Of a stretch of DNA of 64,000 nucleotides, positions 16,426 to 24,648 are shown piece after piece. The DNA is from Streptomyces sp. TRM68416 (GTDB taxonomy: Bacteria > Actinomycetota > Actinomycetes > Streptomycetales > Streptomycetaceae): assembly GCF_014596915.1 (NCBI RefSeq), contig NZ_JACVWU010000022.1:1-64000 (forward strand). Reading direction: 5' to 3'. Made by a program: the position numbers and the translations under genes. The number at the start of each line of letters is the position of its first letter. The first letter of the stretch is position 1. Below the pieces are notes generated by a model. It was not told the origin of the DNA and ran no database searches. It saw nothing but the letters and a program-made list of their open reading frames with translations.

Positions 16426-17055
16426 ATGACCACGCACCTCCAGGGCTCCCTCTTCGACCAGGCCGACCGGCTCCGGCTCGGCCCCCTCGACGGGATCCGC
16501 CGCACCGGGCTCACCCGCGGCGCCTGGATCGACGTACTGCCCGGCTGGCTGTCCGGCTCGGCCACGCTGTTCGACCACCTCGCCACCCGGGTGCCGTGGC
16601 GCGCCGAGCGCCGCACGATGTACGACCACGTCGTCGACGTCCCCCGCCTGCTCGCGTTCTACGGCGCCCACGACCCGCTGCCGCACCCGGTACTGGAGGA
16701 AGCGCGCGCCGCGCTGTCCGCTCACTACGCCGAGGAGCTGGGCGAGCCGTTCACCACGGCCGGGCTCTGCTACTACCGGGACGGCCGGGACAGCGTCGCC
16801 TGGCACGGGGACCGGATCGGCCGGGGCGCGCGCGAGGACACGATGGTCGCCATCCTCTCCGTGGGCGCACCGCGCGACCTGCTCCTGCGCCCGGCGCACG
16901 GCGGCGGCGACACCGTGCGCCGCGCGCTGGGCCACGGCGACCTGATCGTGATGGGCGGCTCCTGCCAGCGCACCTGGGAGCACGCGATCCCCAAGACGGC
17001 CCGCGCCGCGGGTCCGCGCATCAGCATCCAGTTCCGCCCGCACGGCGTGCACTGA
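16426..17055 (+). CDS. alkB: AlkB-type 2-oxoglutarate/Fe(II) dioxygenase
   Basis: This 209-residue protein is a member of the AlkB family, which oxidatively demethylates 1-methyladenine and 3-methylcytosine in DNA or RNA. The iron triad is visible as His127 and Asp129 (WHGDRIG) and His186 (TWEHAIPK), with the 2-oxoglutarate-binding arginines in RISIQFR near the C terminus. Length matches bacterial AlkB proteins. ATG 16426 starts the conserved region; the upstream open frame to 16201 crosses the TetR gene. It is divergent from that TetR gene and may share its operators. It is followed by a strong hairpin terminator. Confidence 0.9.
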   Translation: MTTHLQGSLFDQADRLRLGPLDGIRRTGLTRGAWIDVLPGWLSGSATLFDHLATRVPWRAERRTMYDHVVDVPRLLAFYGAHDPLPHPVLEEARAALSAHYAEELGEPFTTAGLCYYRDGRDSVAWHGDRIGRGAREDTMVAILSVGAPRDLLLRPAHGGGDTVRRALGHGDLIVMGGSCQRTWEHAIPKTARAAGPRISIQFRPHGVH

Positions 17056-17091
17056 GGCGACTGAGGCGGCCGCCTCGGCTGCGCGCGGGGG

Positions 17092-17119
17092 CTGCCTCCG
17101 GCGACGGTGCCGGAGGCAG
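17092..17119 (+). terminator. Hairpin terminator after alkB
   Basis: An 11-bp perfect stem (17092-17102 with 17109-17119) and a 6-base loop are followed by TCCTTCCCCC, 36 bases after the alkB stop. Confidence 0.75.
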
Positions 17120-17197
17120 TCCTTCCCCCGTCCGCACCGCTCCCCCGTCTGCTTTGCTGTGCCCCGTCGGGCACAGACCTCATCACAGAGGACGATC

Positions 17198-17944
17198 ATG
17201 CGGGCAGACGTACGCCAAGTCGCCGACGGCACCTACCTGGTGCACGGCAGCAACACCAACTGGGTGATCCTCACCGAGGGGGACGCGGCCACCCTCGTGG
17301 ACACCGGGTATCCAGGGGACCGGGAGCGGGTGCTCGCCTCCCTTGCGCAGGTGGGGAGTTCGCCGGAGGCGGTGGCGGCCGTGCTGATCACGCACGCGCA
17401 CAACGACCACCTGGGATCCGCCGAGTTCCTGCGCGCCGCGTACGGCACGCCGGTACTGCTGCACGAGGCCGAAGTGCCGCACGCCCGGCGGGAGTTCCTG
17501 CACCAGGTGTCCGTCGGCCAGGTCCTGCGCAACGGCCTGCGGCCGGGAGTCCTGCCGTGGGCGGTGCACGCGCTGCGGTCCGGCGGCACGGCGAAGGTGC
17601 CCGTCTCCGTCGCGCGGGCGTTCCCGACCGGGGGCCCGCTGGACCTGCCCGGACGGCCCGTACCGGTGTTCACGCCGGGGCACACCGACGGGCACTGCGC
17701 CTTCCATCTGCCGCAGACCGGGGCGCTGATCGCGGGTGACGCGCTGGCGAGCGGGCACCCGACGTCCCGGATCGAGGGACCGCACCTGCTCCCCGACATG
17801 TTCCATCACGAGCGCGCCCGTGCCGTCGCCTCGCTGGACGTGCTCGCCGGGCTGGAAGGCGACCTGCTGCTGCCGGGGCACGGTCCTCTGTACCGCGGTC
17901 CGGTCCGTGAAGCGGCGCTTCGGGCACGGGAGCGGGCCCTTTAG
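17198..17944 (+). CDS. MBL-fold metallo-hydrolase
   Basis: This 248-residue protein is in the metallo-beta-lactamase superfamily, with the zinc motif THAHNDHLG near residues 65-73, a later PGHTDGH, a GDAL aspartate and a C-terminal PGHGP histidine, all expected metal ligands. These enzymes are usually glyoxalase II-like or other hydrolases; the substrate is not evident. ATG 17198 follows AGAGGA. A DUF4032 gene follows in the same direction after 106 bases that contain two near-copies of CCGGCCGACACC but no clear regulatory site. Confidence 0.87.
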   Translation: MRADVRQVADGTYLVHGSNTNWVILTEGDAATLVDTGYPGDRERVLASLAQVGSSPEAVAAVLITHAHNDHLGSAEFLRAAYGTPVLLHEAEVPHARREFLHQVSVGQVLRNGLRPGVLPWAVHALRSGGTAKVPVSVARAFPTGGPLDLPGRPVPVFTPGHTDGHCAFHLPQTGALIAGDALASGHPTSRIEGPHLLPDMFHHERARAVASLDVLAGLEGDLLLPGHGPLYRGPVREAALRARERAL

Positions 17945-18050
17945 GGTGAGGTGAGGATCATCACCGGCGATCGCCACCGGCCGACACCGCCGACGACCAC
18001 CGCCGGCCGACACCACCGGCGATCACCCCCGAGACGAGGACACACCGCCC

Positions 18051-19343
18051 ATGGCCCTGCAGATCAGCGCGACCAACCCGGAGCACCCCGCGCTCCTGCT
18101 GGAACTGCCGTGGCAGCTGCCCCTGGAGGAGTGGCCGGAGGAATACCTGGTACCGCTCCCCCGCGGCATCTCCCGGCACGTCGTGCGCTACGCCAGGGCC
18201 GGTGCCGAGGTGATCGCCGTCAAGGAACTGGCCGAGCGGCCCGCGCTGCGCGAGTACGAGCTGCTGCGCGACCTGGACCGGATCGGCATCCCCGCGGTGG
18301 ATCCGCTGGCCGTGGTCACCGGGCGCGTCGACACCGACGGCGCCCCGCTGGAGTCGGTGCTGGTCACCCGGCACCTGGGCGGGTCGATGCCGTACCGCTC
18401 GATGTTCGAGACGACGATGCGTCCGGCGACCATGCACCGGCTGATGGACGCCCTGGCCGTGCTGCTGGTGCGGCTGCACCTGGCCGGCTTCGCCTGGGGC
18501 GACTGCTCGCTGTCCAACACGCTGTTCCGCCGCGACGCGGGCGCGTACGCCGCGTACCTGGTGGACGCCGAGACCGGCGACCTGCACCCCCGACTCAGCG
18601 ACGGCCAGCGCGATTACGACCTCGACCTCGCCCGGGTCAACATCAGCGGCGAGCTGCTCGACCTGGAGGCGTCCGGGGCGCTGCACCCCTCGGTGGACCC
18701 GATCGAGTTCGGCACCGAGATCTGCGCCCGCTACCAGGGCCTGTGGCAGGAGCTGACCCGCACCTCCGTCTACCCGGCCGGCAAGTACCACTACATCGAG
18801 CGCCGGATACGCCGGCTGAACGACCTCGGCTTCGACGTCGCCGAGATGCAGATCGAGCACTCCTCCAACGGCGACTCGGTCACTTTCGTGCCCAAGGTCG
18901 TCGACGCCGGTCACCACCAGCGCCAACTGCTGCGCCTGACGGGCCTGGACGCCGAGGAGAACCAGGCCCGGCGGCTGCTCAACGACCTGGAGAGCTGGAT
19001 GGCCACCCAGGACGACCACGCCCCGGGCGACCCGCTCGCCGCCCGCCCCGAGGTCCTCGCCCACCGCTGGGTGCGCGACGTCTTCCGCCCCACGGTGCGG
19101 GCCGTGCCCCTGGAGCTGCGCGGCTCGATGGACCCCGCCGAGATCTACCACGAGCTGCTCGAACACCGCTGGTACCTGTCCGAGCGCGCGCAGCACGACA
19201 TCGGCCTGGACACGGCCGTCGAGGACTACATCAAGAACATCCTGCCCAGGGCGCGCGAGACACTCCAGCCGACCTCGGAGACCGTGCAGGCCATGCAGGC
19301 GCAGGGCGCCGAGGCCTCGGAGGCCTCCGAGGCCGCCGGCTGA
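18051..19343 (+). CDS. DUF4032 protein with kinase-like fold segment
   Basis: This 430-residue protein is typical of actinobacterial DUF4032 proteins. The N-terminal half resembles lipopolysaccharide-kinase/APH-type folds, with VIAVKELAERPALREYELL (residues 43-61) as the Lys/Glu pair and FAWGDCSLSNTLFR (about 147-160) in place of the usual HGD-x4-N catalytic loop, followed by YLVDAETGD. A phosphotransferase role is plausible but unproven. The C-terminal half carries DUF4032. The last residues form a repetitive EASEASEA tail encoded by a perfect 22-bp palindrome. Its stop is one base from the stop of the convergent UspA gene. Confidence 0.85.
   Translation: MALQISATNPEHPALLLELPWQLPLEEWPEEYLVPLPRGISRHVVRYARAGAEVIAVKELAERPALREYELLRDLDRIGIPAVDPLAVVTGRVDTDGAPLESVLVTRHLGGSMPYRSMFETTMRPATMHRLMDALAVLLVRLHLAGFAWGDCSLSNTLFRRDAGAYAAYLVDAETGDLHPRLSDGQRDYDLDLARVNISGELLDLEASGALHPSVDPIEFGTEICARYQGLWQELTRTSVYPAGKYHYIERRIRRLNDLGFDVAEMQIEHSSNGDSVTFVPKVVDAGHHQRQLLRLTGLDAEENQARRLLNDLESWMATQDDHAPGDPLAARPEVLAHRWVRDVFRPTVRAVPLELRGSMDPAEIYHELLEHRWYLSERAQHDIGLDTAVEDYIKNILPRARETLQPTSETVQAMQAQGAEASEASEAAG
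19313..19334. terminator. Perfect 22-bp palindrome inside the 3' end of the DUF4032 gene
   Basis: The sequence is exactly self-complementary and ends nine bases before the DUF4032 stop codon. Convergent genes abut here with no intergenic space, so the hairpin may work as a bidirectional terminator embedded in coding sequence. It encodes part of the EASEASEA tail. Confidence 0.5.
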
Positions 19344-19344
19344 C

Positions 19345-20217
19345 TCAGGCCGACGGCACCACCGCGACCGGGCAGCCCGCGTGGTGCAGCACGCCGTGCG
19401 CCACCGAGCCGATACGGGAGCCCACGGCCGTACGGCGGGCGCGCCGCCCGACGACCATGAGCTGGGCGTGTGCGGCCACCGACAGCAGTACCTGGCCCGC
19501 GCTGCCCATCTCCACGTGCTCGGTCACGTGCACGTCGGGGAAGCGTTCCCGCCACGGCTCCAGCGCGGCGGCCAGCGCCTTCTTCTCGTACGGTTCCAGG
19601 CCGCCGGCCTCGTCGAGGAGTTTCAACGAGGCCGGGCTGTAGGCGAACAGCGGCGGCAGCGTCCAGGCGCGGACGGCCCGGACGGAGGCGCCGCGTGCCG
19701 CGGCGGTCTCGAACGCGAAGCGCATCGTCTCGGCGCTGTCCTCGGGTTCGCCCTGCTGGCCGACGACGATCTCCCGCCCGGCCACTTCGTCGGAGGCCTT
19801 GTCCCCGGCCCGCACCAGGACGACCGGCCGGGCCGCCTCCACGATCACCTGCTGTCCCACGGAGCCCAGCAGGAAGCCGACGACCGCTCCGTGACCGCGC
19901 GAGCCGAGCACCAGCATCTCGGCGTCCGCCGCCGCGGCGGCCAGGGTGTCCACGGGGCTGCCCTCCAGGACGTCGGTGGACACCTCGAGGCCAGGATGCT
20001 TCTCGCGCACTCCGCGCACGGTCTCCGCCACGGCCTCGCGCGCCCACGCGGCCTGTGTGTCCGGGTCGGCCGCCTCGATCGCCTCGTGCGGCTGGAACCG
20101 CCAGGCGTGCACCACACGCAGGGCGAGCCCGCGGCGGACCGCCTCGCGGGCGGCCCAGCCCAGTGCCGCGAGACTCTCCTGCGATCCGTCCACCCCGGTC
20201 GTGATCGGGCGTGTCAT
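19345..20217 (-). CDS. Universal stress protein with two UspA domains
   Basis: This 290-residue tandem-domain UspA protein has domain 1 at about 3-140, with the ATP-binding pattern GSRGHGAVVGFLLGSVGQQV, and domain 2 at about 150-288, with GRRARRTAVGSRIGSVAHGV and a closing HHAGCPVAVVP. Both G-x2-G-x9-G-S/T motifs look competent for ATP binding. Such proteins are linked to hypoxia, stationary phase and dormancy in actinomycetes. ATG 20217 has AAGGAGG upstream. No dormancy-type operator was identified in its upstream region. Confidence 0.93.
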   Translation of the reverse strand: MTRPITTGVDGSQESLAALGWAAREAVRRGLALRVVHAWRFQPHEAIEAADPDTQAAWAREAVAETVRGVREKHPGLEVSTDVLEGSPVDTLAAAAADAEMLVLGSRGHGAVVGFLLGSVGQQVIVEAARPVVLVRAGDKASDEVAGREIVVGQQGEPEDSAETMRFAFETAAARGASVRAVRAWTLPPLFAYSPASLKLLDEAGGLEPYEKKALAAALEPWRERFPDVHVTEHVEMGSAGQVLLSVAAHAQLMVVGRRARRTAVGSRIGSVAHGVLHHAGCPVAVVPSA

Positions 20218-20401
20218 TCCGGCTGCCTCCTTGTGTTGCGGACACGTTCGTGGCACCAGTCTTCCCTAGTCCCAGGCGTCCTCGTCGCGCCGGTAGGACG
20301 GGAAGAATCCCGGCCCCCGCGGCGCTGTTCCGGATACGAGGCCGGGCGTACGGGCGTCACCCGACGACCGCCGGACCGCAGCCGTCGGAAGGGGCGTGGG
20401 C

Positions 20402-20644
20402 ATGATGACGAGGAACGAAGGCGAACCGGCCCTCGTGACCGGCTGCGGACGCCGCATCACCGTCCACCGGCTCCGTCTCGCGCTCTCGGACCGGCCCATC
20501 AACCGCGTCGCGCTGGACGTGGGCCCGGACCAGGGCGGCGAACCGGGCGTGTGGGCGGCACTCACCGCCGACGAGGCCCGCCGCCTGGCCGAGTTGCTGC
20601 TGACACAGGCGGGGGCGGCAGAGCGGGAGGTCGGGCGAAGCTGA
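20402..20644 (+). CDS. Small conserved-looking hypothetical protein
   Basis: This 80-residue soluble protein is not recognised. Codon use is typical of real genes here, and ATG 20402 has GGAAGGGG seven bases upstream. The sequence reads RITVHRLRLALSDRPINRVALDVG followed by EPGVWAALTADEARRLAELLL, an alpha/beta pattern ending in an amphipathic helix, suggesting a small folded domain. It lies between the divergent UspA gene and the convergent sulfur cluster. Confidence 0.55.
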   Translation: MMTRNEGEPALVTGCGRRITVHRLRLALSDRPINRVALDVGPDQGGEPGVWAALTADEARRLAELLLTQAGAAEREVGRS

Positions 20645-20764
20645 TCCGGCCGCGAACGGCGTGCTCGGAGCACTCTCCGACCATGGCTGCTCCAGGTACG
20701 GGAGACGGGGACGGGCCTTGGGCCACATCCCCGCCCCGGTGCCCACCGAGGTATGTCCTCGACG

Positions 20765-21346
20765 TCAGCGGCCCCGCAGTTCGGCGAGCGCGGCGTCGAG
20801 ATCGGCCGCCCGCGGCCGGTTGTGCGGCAGCTTGCCGAGGACGACGGCCATGCCGCAGGTGTCGGTGAGCGCGGAGAAGACCAGACCGCCCGCGATGCCC
20901 GCCGCGAGGAGCTGGAAGGCCGGGTGCACGAGGAAGCCGAGCGCGAGGCCCAGGAGGACGATCGCGCCGGCGGTGAAGCGCACCTGCCGCTCCATGCTCC
21001 AGCCGGAGCGGGTGTCGCAGGCGGCCGGCGTGTGCAGGTCGTGGCCGTCGGAGGCCCAGGCGGCGGTGCCGCCAGTGAGGGTGGCCGTCGGAATGCCGTG
21101 CTCGGCCAGCAGCCTGCAGGCGTTCTCGGAGCGGGCTCCGGAGGCGCACACGACGAGCACGTCACCGCGCTCGGCGGCGTGCCGGATCTCCGGCAGCGCG
21201 CGCCGGAGGTGGTTCAGCGGGACGTTCACGGCGCCGGGCAGGTGGCCGGAGGCGTACTCGCCCGGGGTGCGCACGTCGATGACGGTGAGCTCGTGCAGCC
21301 GGGTGCGGGCCTGCTCGGCGGCGAGGGCGACGGGGGTGTTGGTCAT
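20765..21346 (-). CDS. Rhodanese-DUF2892 membrane protein (YgaP-like)
   Basis: This 193-residue protein joins an N-terminal rhodanese domain (residues 10-105), with active-site Cys67 in VVCASGARS, to a C-terminal DUF2892 segment of two transmembrane helices (about 125-170). YgaP-type proteins are membrane-bound sulfurtransferases handling persulfide sulfur. The gene diverges from a CstR-like repressor across a perfect TACCCCTAGGGGTA operator, which places it in a reactive-sulfur regulon. The active-site loop is the usual six residues. Confidence 0.9.
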   Translation of the reverse strand: MTNTPVALAAEQARTRLHELTVIDVRTPGEYASGHLPGAVNVPLNHLRRALPEIRHAAERGDVLVVCASGARSENACRLLAEHGIPTATLTGGTAAWASDGHDLHTPAACDTRSGWSMERQVRFTAGAIVLLGLALGFLVHPAFQLLAAGIAGGLVFSALTDTCGMAVVLGKLPHNRPRAADLDAALAELRGR

Positions 21347-21396
21347 GACAGGTGTGATCCTTGGTGGTCGACGTGGTCCCGAATCGGGACGTACAG

Positions 21397-21410
21397 TACC
21401 CCTAGGGGTA
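21397..21410. promoter_or_regulatory. CstR/CsoR-type operator, perfect palindrome
   Basis: TACCCCTAGGGGTA is a perfect 14-bp palindrome between the divergent rhodanese and CstR-like genes, matching the G-tract-flanked operators of the CsoR/CstR family. Two variants occur at 24540-24553 and 24575-24588. Confidence 0.85.
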
Positions 21411-21426
21411 TTTTTGAGGAGTGGTT

Positions 21427-21714
21427 GTGGAACTGGAGCTTGCGGGTGCGGAGCTGAAGGCCGTGCTCAACCGGCTGCGCCGGGCGCAGGGTCAGATCTC
21501 CGGTGTGATCCGGATGATCGAGGAGGGGCGTGACTGCGAGGACGTCGTCACGCAGCTCGCCGCCGCGTCCCGAGCCCTGGACCGGGCCGGTTTCGCGATC
21601 ATCGCCACCGGTTTGCAGAAGTGCGTGGCGGACATCGAGTCCGGCCGCAAGAGCGGCGAGGACGCCGAGCAGCTGCGGGCGCGCCTGGAGCGGCTGTTCC
21701 TGTCGCTGGCGTGA
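21427..21714 (+). CDS. CsoR-family persulfide-sensing repressor (CstR-like)
   Basis: This 95-residue all-helical DUF156 repressor has LNRLRRAQGQISGVIRMIEEG at residues 14-34 and two cysteines, Cys37 and Cys66. The position four before the second cysteine, the copper-ligand His in true CsoR, is Gly62 here, so copper sensing is unlikely. The dithiol pattern fits CstR, which forms inter-subunit di- to tetrasulfide links with reactive sulfur and releases DNA. GTG 21427 lies six bases after GAGGA; the GTG at 21421 directly abuts it and is less likely. Its surrounding targets are all sulfur-handling genes. Confidence 0.87.
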   Translation: MELELAGAELKAVLNRLRRAQGQISGVIRMIEEGRDCEDVVTQLAAASRALDRAGFAIIATGLQKCVADIESGRKSGEDAEQLRARLERLFLSLA

Positions 21715-21729
21715 GCCGCGGACCGCGGT

Positions 21730-22479
21730 TCATCGGCTCACCGCGTCGATCAGCATGAACGCGGCGACGGCCAGCAGCACCGTCGCGAAGATCCGCCGGA
21801 GCGTGTCCGCAGAGACCTTCGCGGCCAGCCGTCCGCCGTCCCAGGCGCCGAGGATCGCGGCTCCGGCGAAGGGCGCGACGACCGCCCAGTCCAGCGCGTC
21901 GGCCGGGCCGGCCCGCATCACCAGCGCGGCCAGCGAGTTGACGGTGATGACGAGCAGGCTCGTACCCACCGCCGCCCGCATCCGCAGGCCGAGTGCCCCC
22001 ACCAGTGCCGGTACGGCGAGGAAGCCGCCGCCCACGCCCAGGACCCCGGTGACGGCGCCGAGACCGGCCCCCGTGGCCGCGGCACGCCCCGGCCGTACGG
22101 GCGCCGGAGCGCCGGGGGCCGGGCCGGTCCGCAGCATCCGGGTCGCCGCCACGGCCGCCACGAAGGCGAACGCGGCTGTCAGGACGGCCGGCGGGAGCCG
22201 GCCGGCGAGCGCACCGCCCAGCATCGCCGGGCCGATCCCGGCCGCCGCGAACAGCAGCCCGGTACGCCAGCGGACGTGGCCGTCGCGCGCGTGGGCGAAC
22301 AGCGCGGCGGCCGAGGTGAGCGTGACGATGATCAGGCTCGCGGTGGTGGCCGCGACCGGGGTGAAGCCGAGCAGGTAGATCAGGGCGGGCACGGCGAGCA
22401 CGCTACCGCCGCCCCCGAGCGCGCCGAGCGCCAGGCCGATCAGCGCCCCGGCGGTCAGGGCGAGGAGGAGAGCGCTCAC
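21730..22479 (-). CDS. TauE/SafE family sulfite/anion exporter
   Basis: This 249-residue membrane protein has about eight hydrophobic segments in two internally similar halves, with the family repeats GALGGGGSVLAVPALIY (about 19-35) and TGVLGVGGGFLAVPALVG (about 145-162). TauE/SafE proteins move sulfite, sulfoacetate or related anions out across the membrane. GTG 22479 overlaps the upstream rhodanese stop by four bases (GTGA). It is the third gene of the MBL-rhodanese operon and could expel sulfite made by the dioxygenase-like protein. Confidence 0.9.
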   Translation of the reverse strand: MSALLLALTAGALIGLALGALGGGGSVLAVPALIYLLGFTPVAATTASLIIVTLTSAAALFAHARDGHVRWRTGLLFAAAGIGPAMLGGALAGRLPPAVLTAAFAFVAAVAATRMLRTGPAPGAPAPVRPGRAAATGAGLGAVTGVLGVGGGFLAVPALVGALGLRMRAAVGTSLLVITVNSLAALVMRAGPADALDWAVVAPFAGAAILGAWDGGRLAAKVSADTLRRIFATVLLAVAAFMLIDAVSR

Positions 22480-23150
22480 GCCACGGTGCCGTTTCCGCCG
22501 TCCGAGGTGACCACCGGCAGCCCGGCGGCGGCCCAGTCCCGCATCCCGCCGATCACGTCGGCGGCCTCGGCGCCACGAGCCGTCAGCAGCTCGGCCGCCT
22601 GCCGGGAGCGGTTGCCGGAACGGCAGATCACGATCAGGGACCCGGCCGGAGGGGCGGCCCCGGCCATCAGCGCGGAGAGCGGCACATGCACGGCCTGCGG
22701 CGCGTGCCCCGCCTCCCACTCGTACCGCTCACGGACGTCGAGCAGGACCGCTGCGTCGCGCGCAACGGCCTGCCCTTCGCGGACATCCGGCGCGACCGCT
22801 CCGGTACGCGCGGCGGCCAGTCCCTCGCGGGCATCCGGCGAAACCGCTCCGGTGAGCGCGCCGCCCTGCCCCTCACGGACATCCACCGCAACCGCTCCAG
22901 TACGCGCGACGGCCCGCCCCTCGCGGGCATCCGGCGAAACCACTCCGGTGAGCGCGACGCCCTGCCCCTCACGGACACCCACCGCGACCGCTCCAGTACG
23001 CGCGACGCCCTGCCCCTCACGGACACCCACCGCGACCGCTCCGCAGCGCGCGGCGGCCAGTCCCTCGCGGGCATCCGGCGAAACCGCTCCAGTACGTGCG
23101 GCGGCCTCCTGCACGGTCAGGCGCGGCGGGTCCGGTCGGAAGGTGTTCAT
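22476..23150 (-). CDS. Rhodanese with seven 16-residue in-frame repeats
   Basis: This 224-residue protein has a complete rhodanese core in residues 132-222 with active-site Cys176 in VICRSGNRS. Its N-terminal strand is preceded by seven 16-residue repeats (residues 20-131), each of the form TGAV-x2-D/G-A/V-REG-x3-A-R/L. The repeats resemble the domain's own AVLLDVRERYEWEA strand-loop, suggesting they arose by duplication of that segment. A normal homologue would be roughly 110 residues. The start ATG overlaps the MBL-rhodanese stop by four bases (ATGA). The active-site loop is intact, so activity is probably retained; the effect of the insertion is unknown. Confidence 0.85.
   Translation of the reverse strand: MNTFRPDPPRLTVQEAAARTGAVSPDAREGLAAARCGAVAVGVREGQGVARTGAVAVGVREGQGVALTGVVSPDAREGRAVARTGAVAVDVREGQGGALTGAVSPDAREGLAAARTGAVAPDVREGQAVARDAAVLLDVRERYEWEAGHAPQAVHVPLSALMAGAAPPAGSLIVICRSGNRSRQAAELLTARGAEAADVIGGMRDWAAAGLPVVTSDGGNGTVA
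22758..23093 (-). repeat. Seven tandem 48-bp repeats within a rhodanese gene
   Basis: The 336-bp array is exactly seven 48-base units, all in frame. Units fall into two types, one encoding SPDAREG and one AV-G/D-VREG, in a mixed order. There are no spacers, so this is a coding minisatellite and not a CRISPR array. Confidence 0.92.
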
Positions 23151-24514
23151 GCCGCCTGCTTCCGGACGACGAGGCCGGCCTGCTCGGCCGCGTCGAAGGA
23201 GTCGTCCACGGCGACGACGTCGCGGCCCGCGGCGTCGAGGAGCGATGCGGCGATGGCGGCCCGCATGCCGCCGCCGCAGTGCACCCACACCTCTCCGCCG
23301 GGCACCTCGTCGAGGCGGCGGGGCAGGGTGTGCACGGGGATGTGGACCGAGCCGTCGACGTATCCGTCCGCGCGCTCCGCGTCACGCCGGACGTCGAGGA
23401 CGACCACGCCCTGCGCCGGGTGCCGCTCGGCGAGGTCGGCGAAGGTGGCGCGGCGGAAGGAGGCCGGTGTCTCTCCTTGGCGCACCCAGTCGGCGGGGCC
23501 GCCGGTGGCCGCGGCGGCGGGCCGGTCGATGCCGACGCGGACGAGTTCGCGCTGGGCGGCGGCCAGTTGCTCGGCGGACTCGGCGAGCAGGGTGACCGGC
23601 TTGCCCCACGGGATCAGCCAGGCGAGGTACGTGGCGAGCTGCCCGTCCGCCTCGAAGTTGAACGAGCCGGACACGTGCCTGGCGGCGAACGCGACCCGTC
23701 GGCGCAGGTCCACCACCCACTCCCCCGCCTCCAGCCGGGCGGCGATCTCCTCGGCGTCGGCCACGGCGGGCGGGGTCAGGTCGACGGGGGCGGGCCCGGC
23801 GGCGTTGGCGGGGCCCATGTGCGCGTAGTAGGCCGGGACGTCGTCCAGGCCGGCCAGCAGGTCGGCGACGAAGGTGTCCACGTCCCGCAGGAGGGCCTCG
23901 TTGGAGGCCTTCTCCTTCCCGATGGTCGTGTCGCTGCCCTCGGCCTGGCCGGAGGAGCAGAAGCTGCCGAAGCCGTGGGTGGGCAGCACGGGGGTCTCGT
24001 CGGGCAGTTCGCCGGCCAGCCGGTGGGCGGAGGCGTGCTGCGCCCGGGCCAGCCGCTCGGTCATGCGCGGTTCGACGAGGTCAGGGCGGCCGACGGTGCC
24101 GATCAGCAGTGAGCCGCCGGTGAAGACCGCGACCGACTCGCCGGCGTCCTCCAGCACGTAGGAGGTGTGGTGCGGGGTGTGGCCGGGTGTGGCCAGCGCG
24201 CGCAGGGTCAGGCCCGCGTCGACCTCCACGCGGTCGCCGTCGCGCACCGGCACGCGTGCGAAGGAGACGCGGGCGTCGGCGGGCACGAGGTAGGCGGCAC
24301 CGACGGTCCTGGCCAGCTCCAGGCCGCCGGTGACGTAGTCGTTGTGCACGTGGGTCTCCACGACGTGCGAGATCCGCACACCGCGCCGTACGGCCACCGC
24401 GAGGACCTGGTCGAAGTCGCGCGGCGGATCGACGGCCACGGCCGTCCGCTCGCCGCCCGCGAGATAGCTGCGGTTGCCGAGGCCTGGCACCTCGATCGTG
24501 TCGACGAAGAACAC
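23147..24514 (-). CDS. MBL-fold/rhodanese fusion, persulfide dioxygenase-like (CstB-type)
   Basis: This 455-residue protein has an N-terminal metallo-beta-lactamase domain (about 1-250) with the iron/zinc motif ETHVHNDYVTGG (His55, His57, Asp59), a middle inactive rhodanese-like domain (about 260-345) and a C-terminal rhodanese (about 360-450) with active Cys413 in VHCGGGM. CstB-type proteins oxidise low-molecular-weight persulfides to thiosulfate or sulfite. The residue after Asp59 is Tyr, where ETHE1-type dioxygenases have His, a variation I note without interpreting. GTG 24514 starts the operon MBL-rhodanese, repeat-rhodanese, TauE, all with four-base overlaps. Two CstR-type operators lie upstream. 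Confidence 0.9.
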   Translation of the reverse strand: MFFVDTIEVPGLGNRSYLAGGERTAVAVDPPRDFDQVLAVAVRRGVRISHVVETHVHNDYVTGGLELARTVGAAYLVPADARVSFARVPVRDGDRVEVDAGLTLRALATPGHTPHHTSYVLEDAGESVAVFTGGSLLIGTVGRPDLVEPRMTERLARAQHASAHRLAGELPDETPVLPTHGFGSFCSSGQAEGSDTTIGKEKASNEALLRDVDTFVADLLAGLDDVPAYYAHMGPANAAGPAPVDLTPPAVADAEEIAARLEAGEWVVDLRRRVAFAARHVSGSFNFEADGQLATYLAWLIPWGKPVTLLAESAEQLAAAQRELVRVGIDRPAAAATGGPADWVRQGETPASFRRATFADLAERHPAQGVVVLDVRRDAERADGYVDGSVHIPVHTLPRRLDEVPGGEVWVHCGGGMRAAIAASLLDAAGRDVVAVDDSFDAAEQAGLVVRKQAA

Positions 24515-24539
24515 GAGGTACTCCCTTCCAGTGAAGAAT

Positions 24540-24588
24540 TACCCCTGGGGGTATGACTTCGACGGTAGCATAGGTACCCCGGGGGGTA
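24540..24588. promoter_or_regulatory. Two CstR-type operators in a divergent promoter region
   Basis: TACCCCTGGGGGTA (24540-24553) and TACCCCGGGGGGTA (24575-24588) share perfect six-base arms with the site at 21397 and lie 35 bases apart between the MBL-rhodanese and DUF302 genes, probably one for each promoter. Confidence 0.85.
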
Positions 24589-24648
24589 TTTTCGAGGGCC
24601 GGGAGACCCCCGGAACACCGCACGAGTACCGCAGAAAGGGCCACCGCA

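Noticed and set aside
13990..17232. A 1080-residue reverse-strand open frame
   Set aside because: It joins the real FAD dehydrogenase to non-coding frames across the TetR and alkB genes; only the part up to 15663 has homology and a ribosome binding site.
21427..21714. Copper-sensing CsoR
   Set aside because: The histidine copper ligand is replaced by Gly and the neighbours are sulfur genes, not copper exporters.
22758..23093. CRISPR array suspected from regular repeats
   Set aside because: Units are contiguous 48-mers without spacers and remain in frame within a rhodanese gene.
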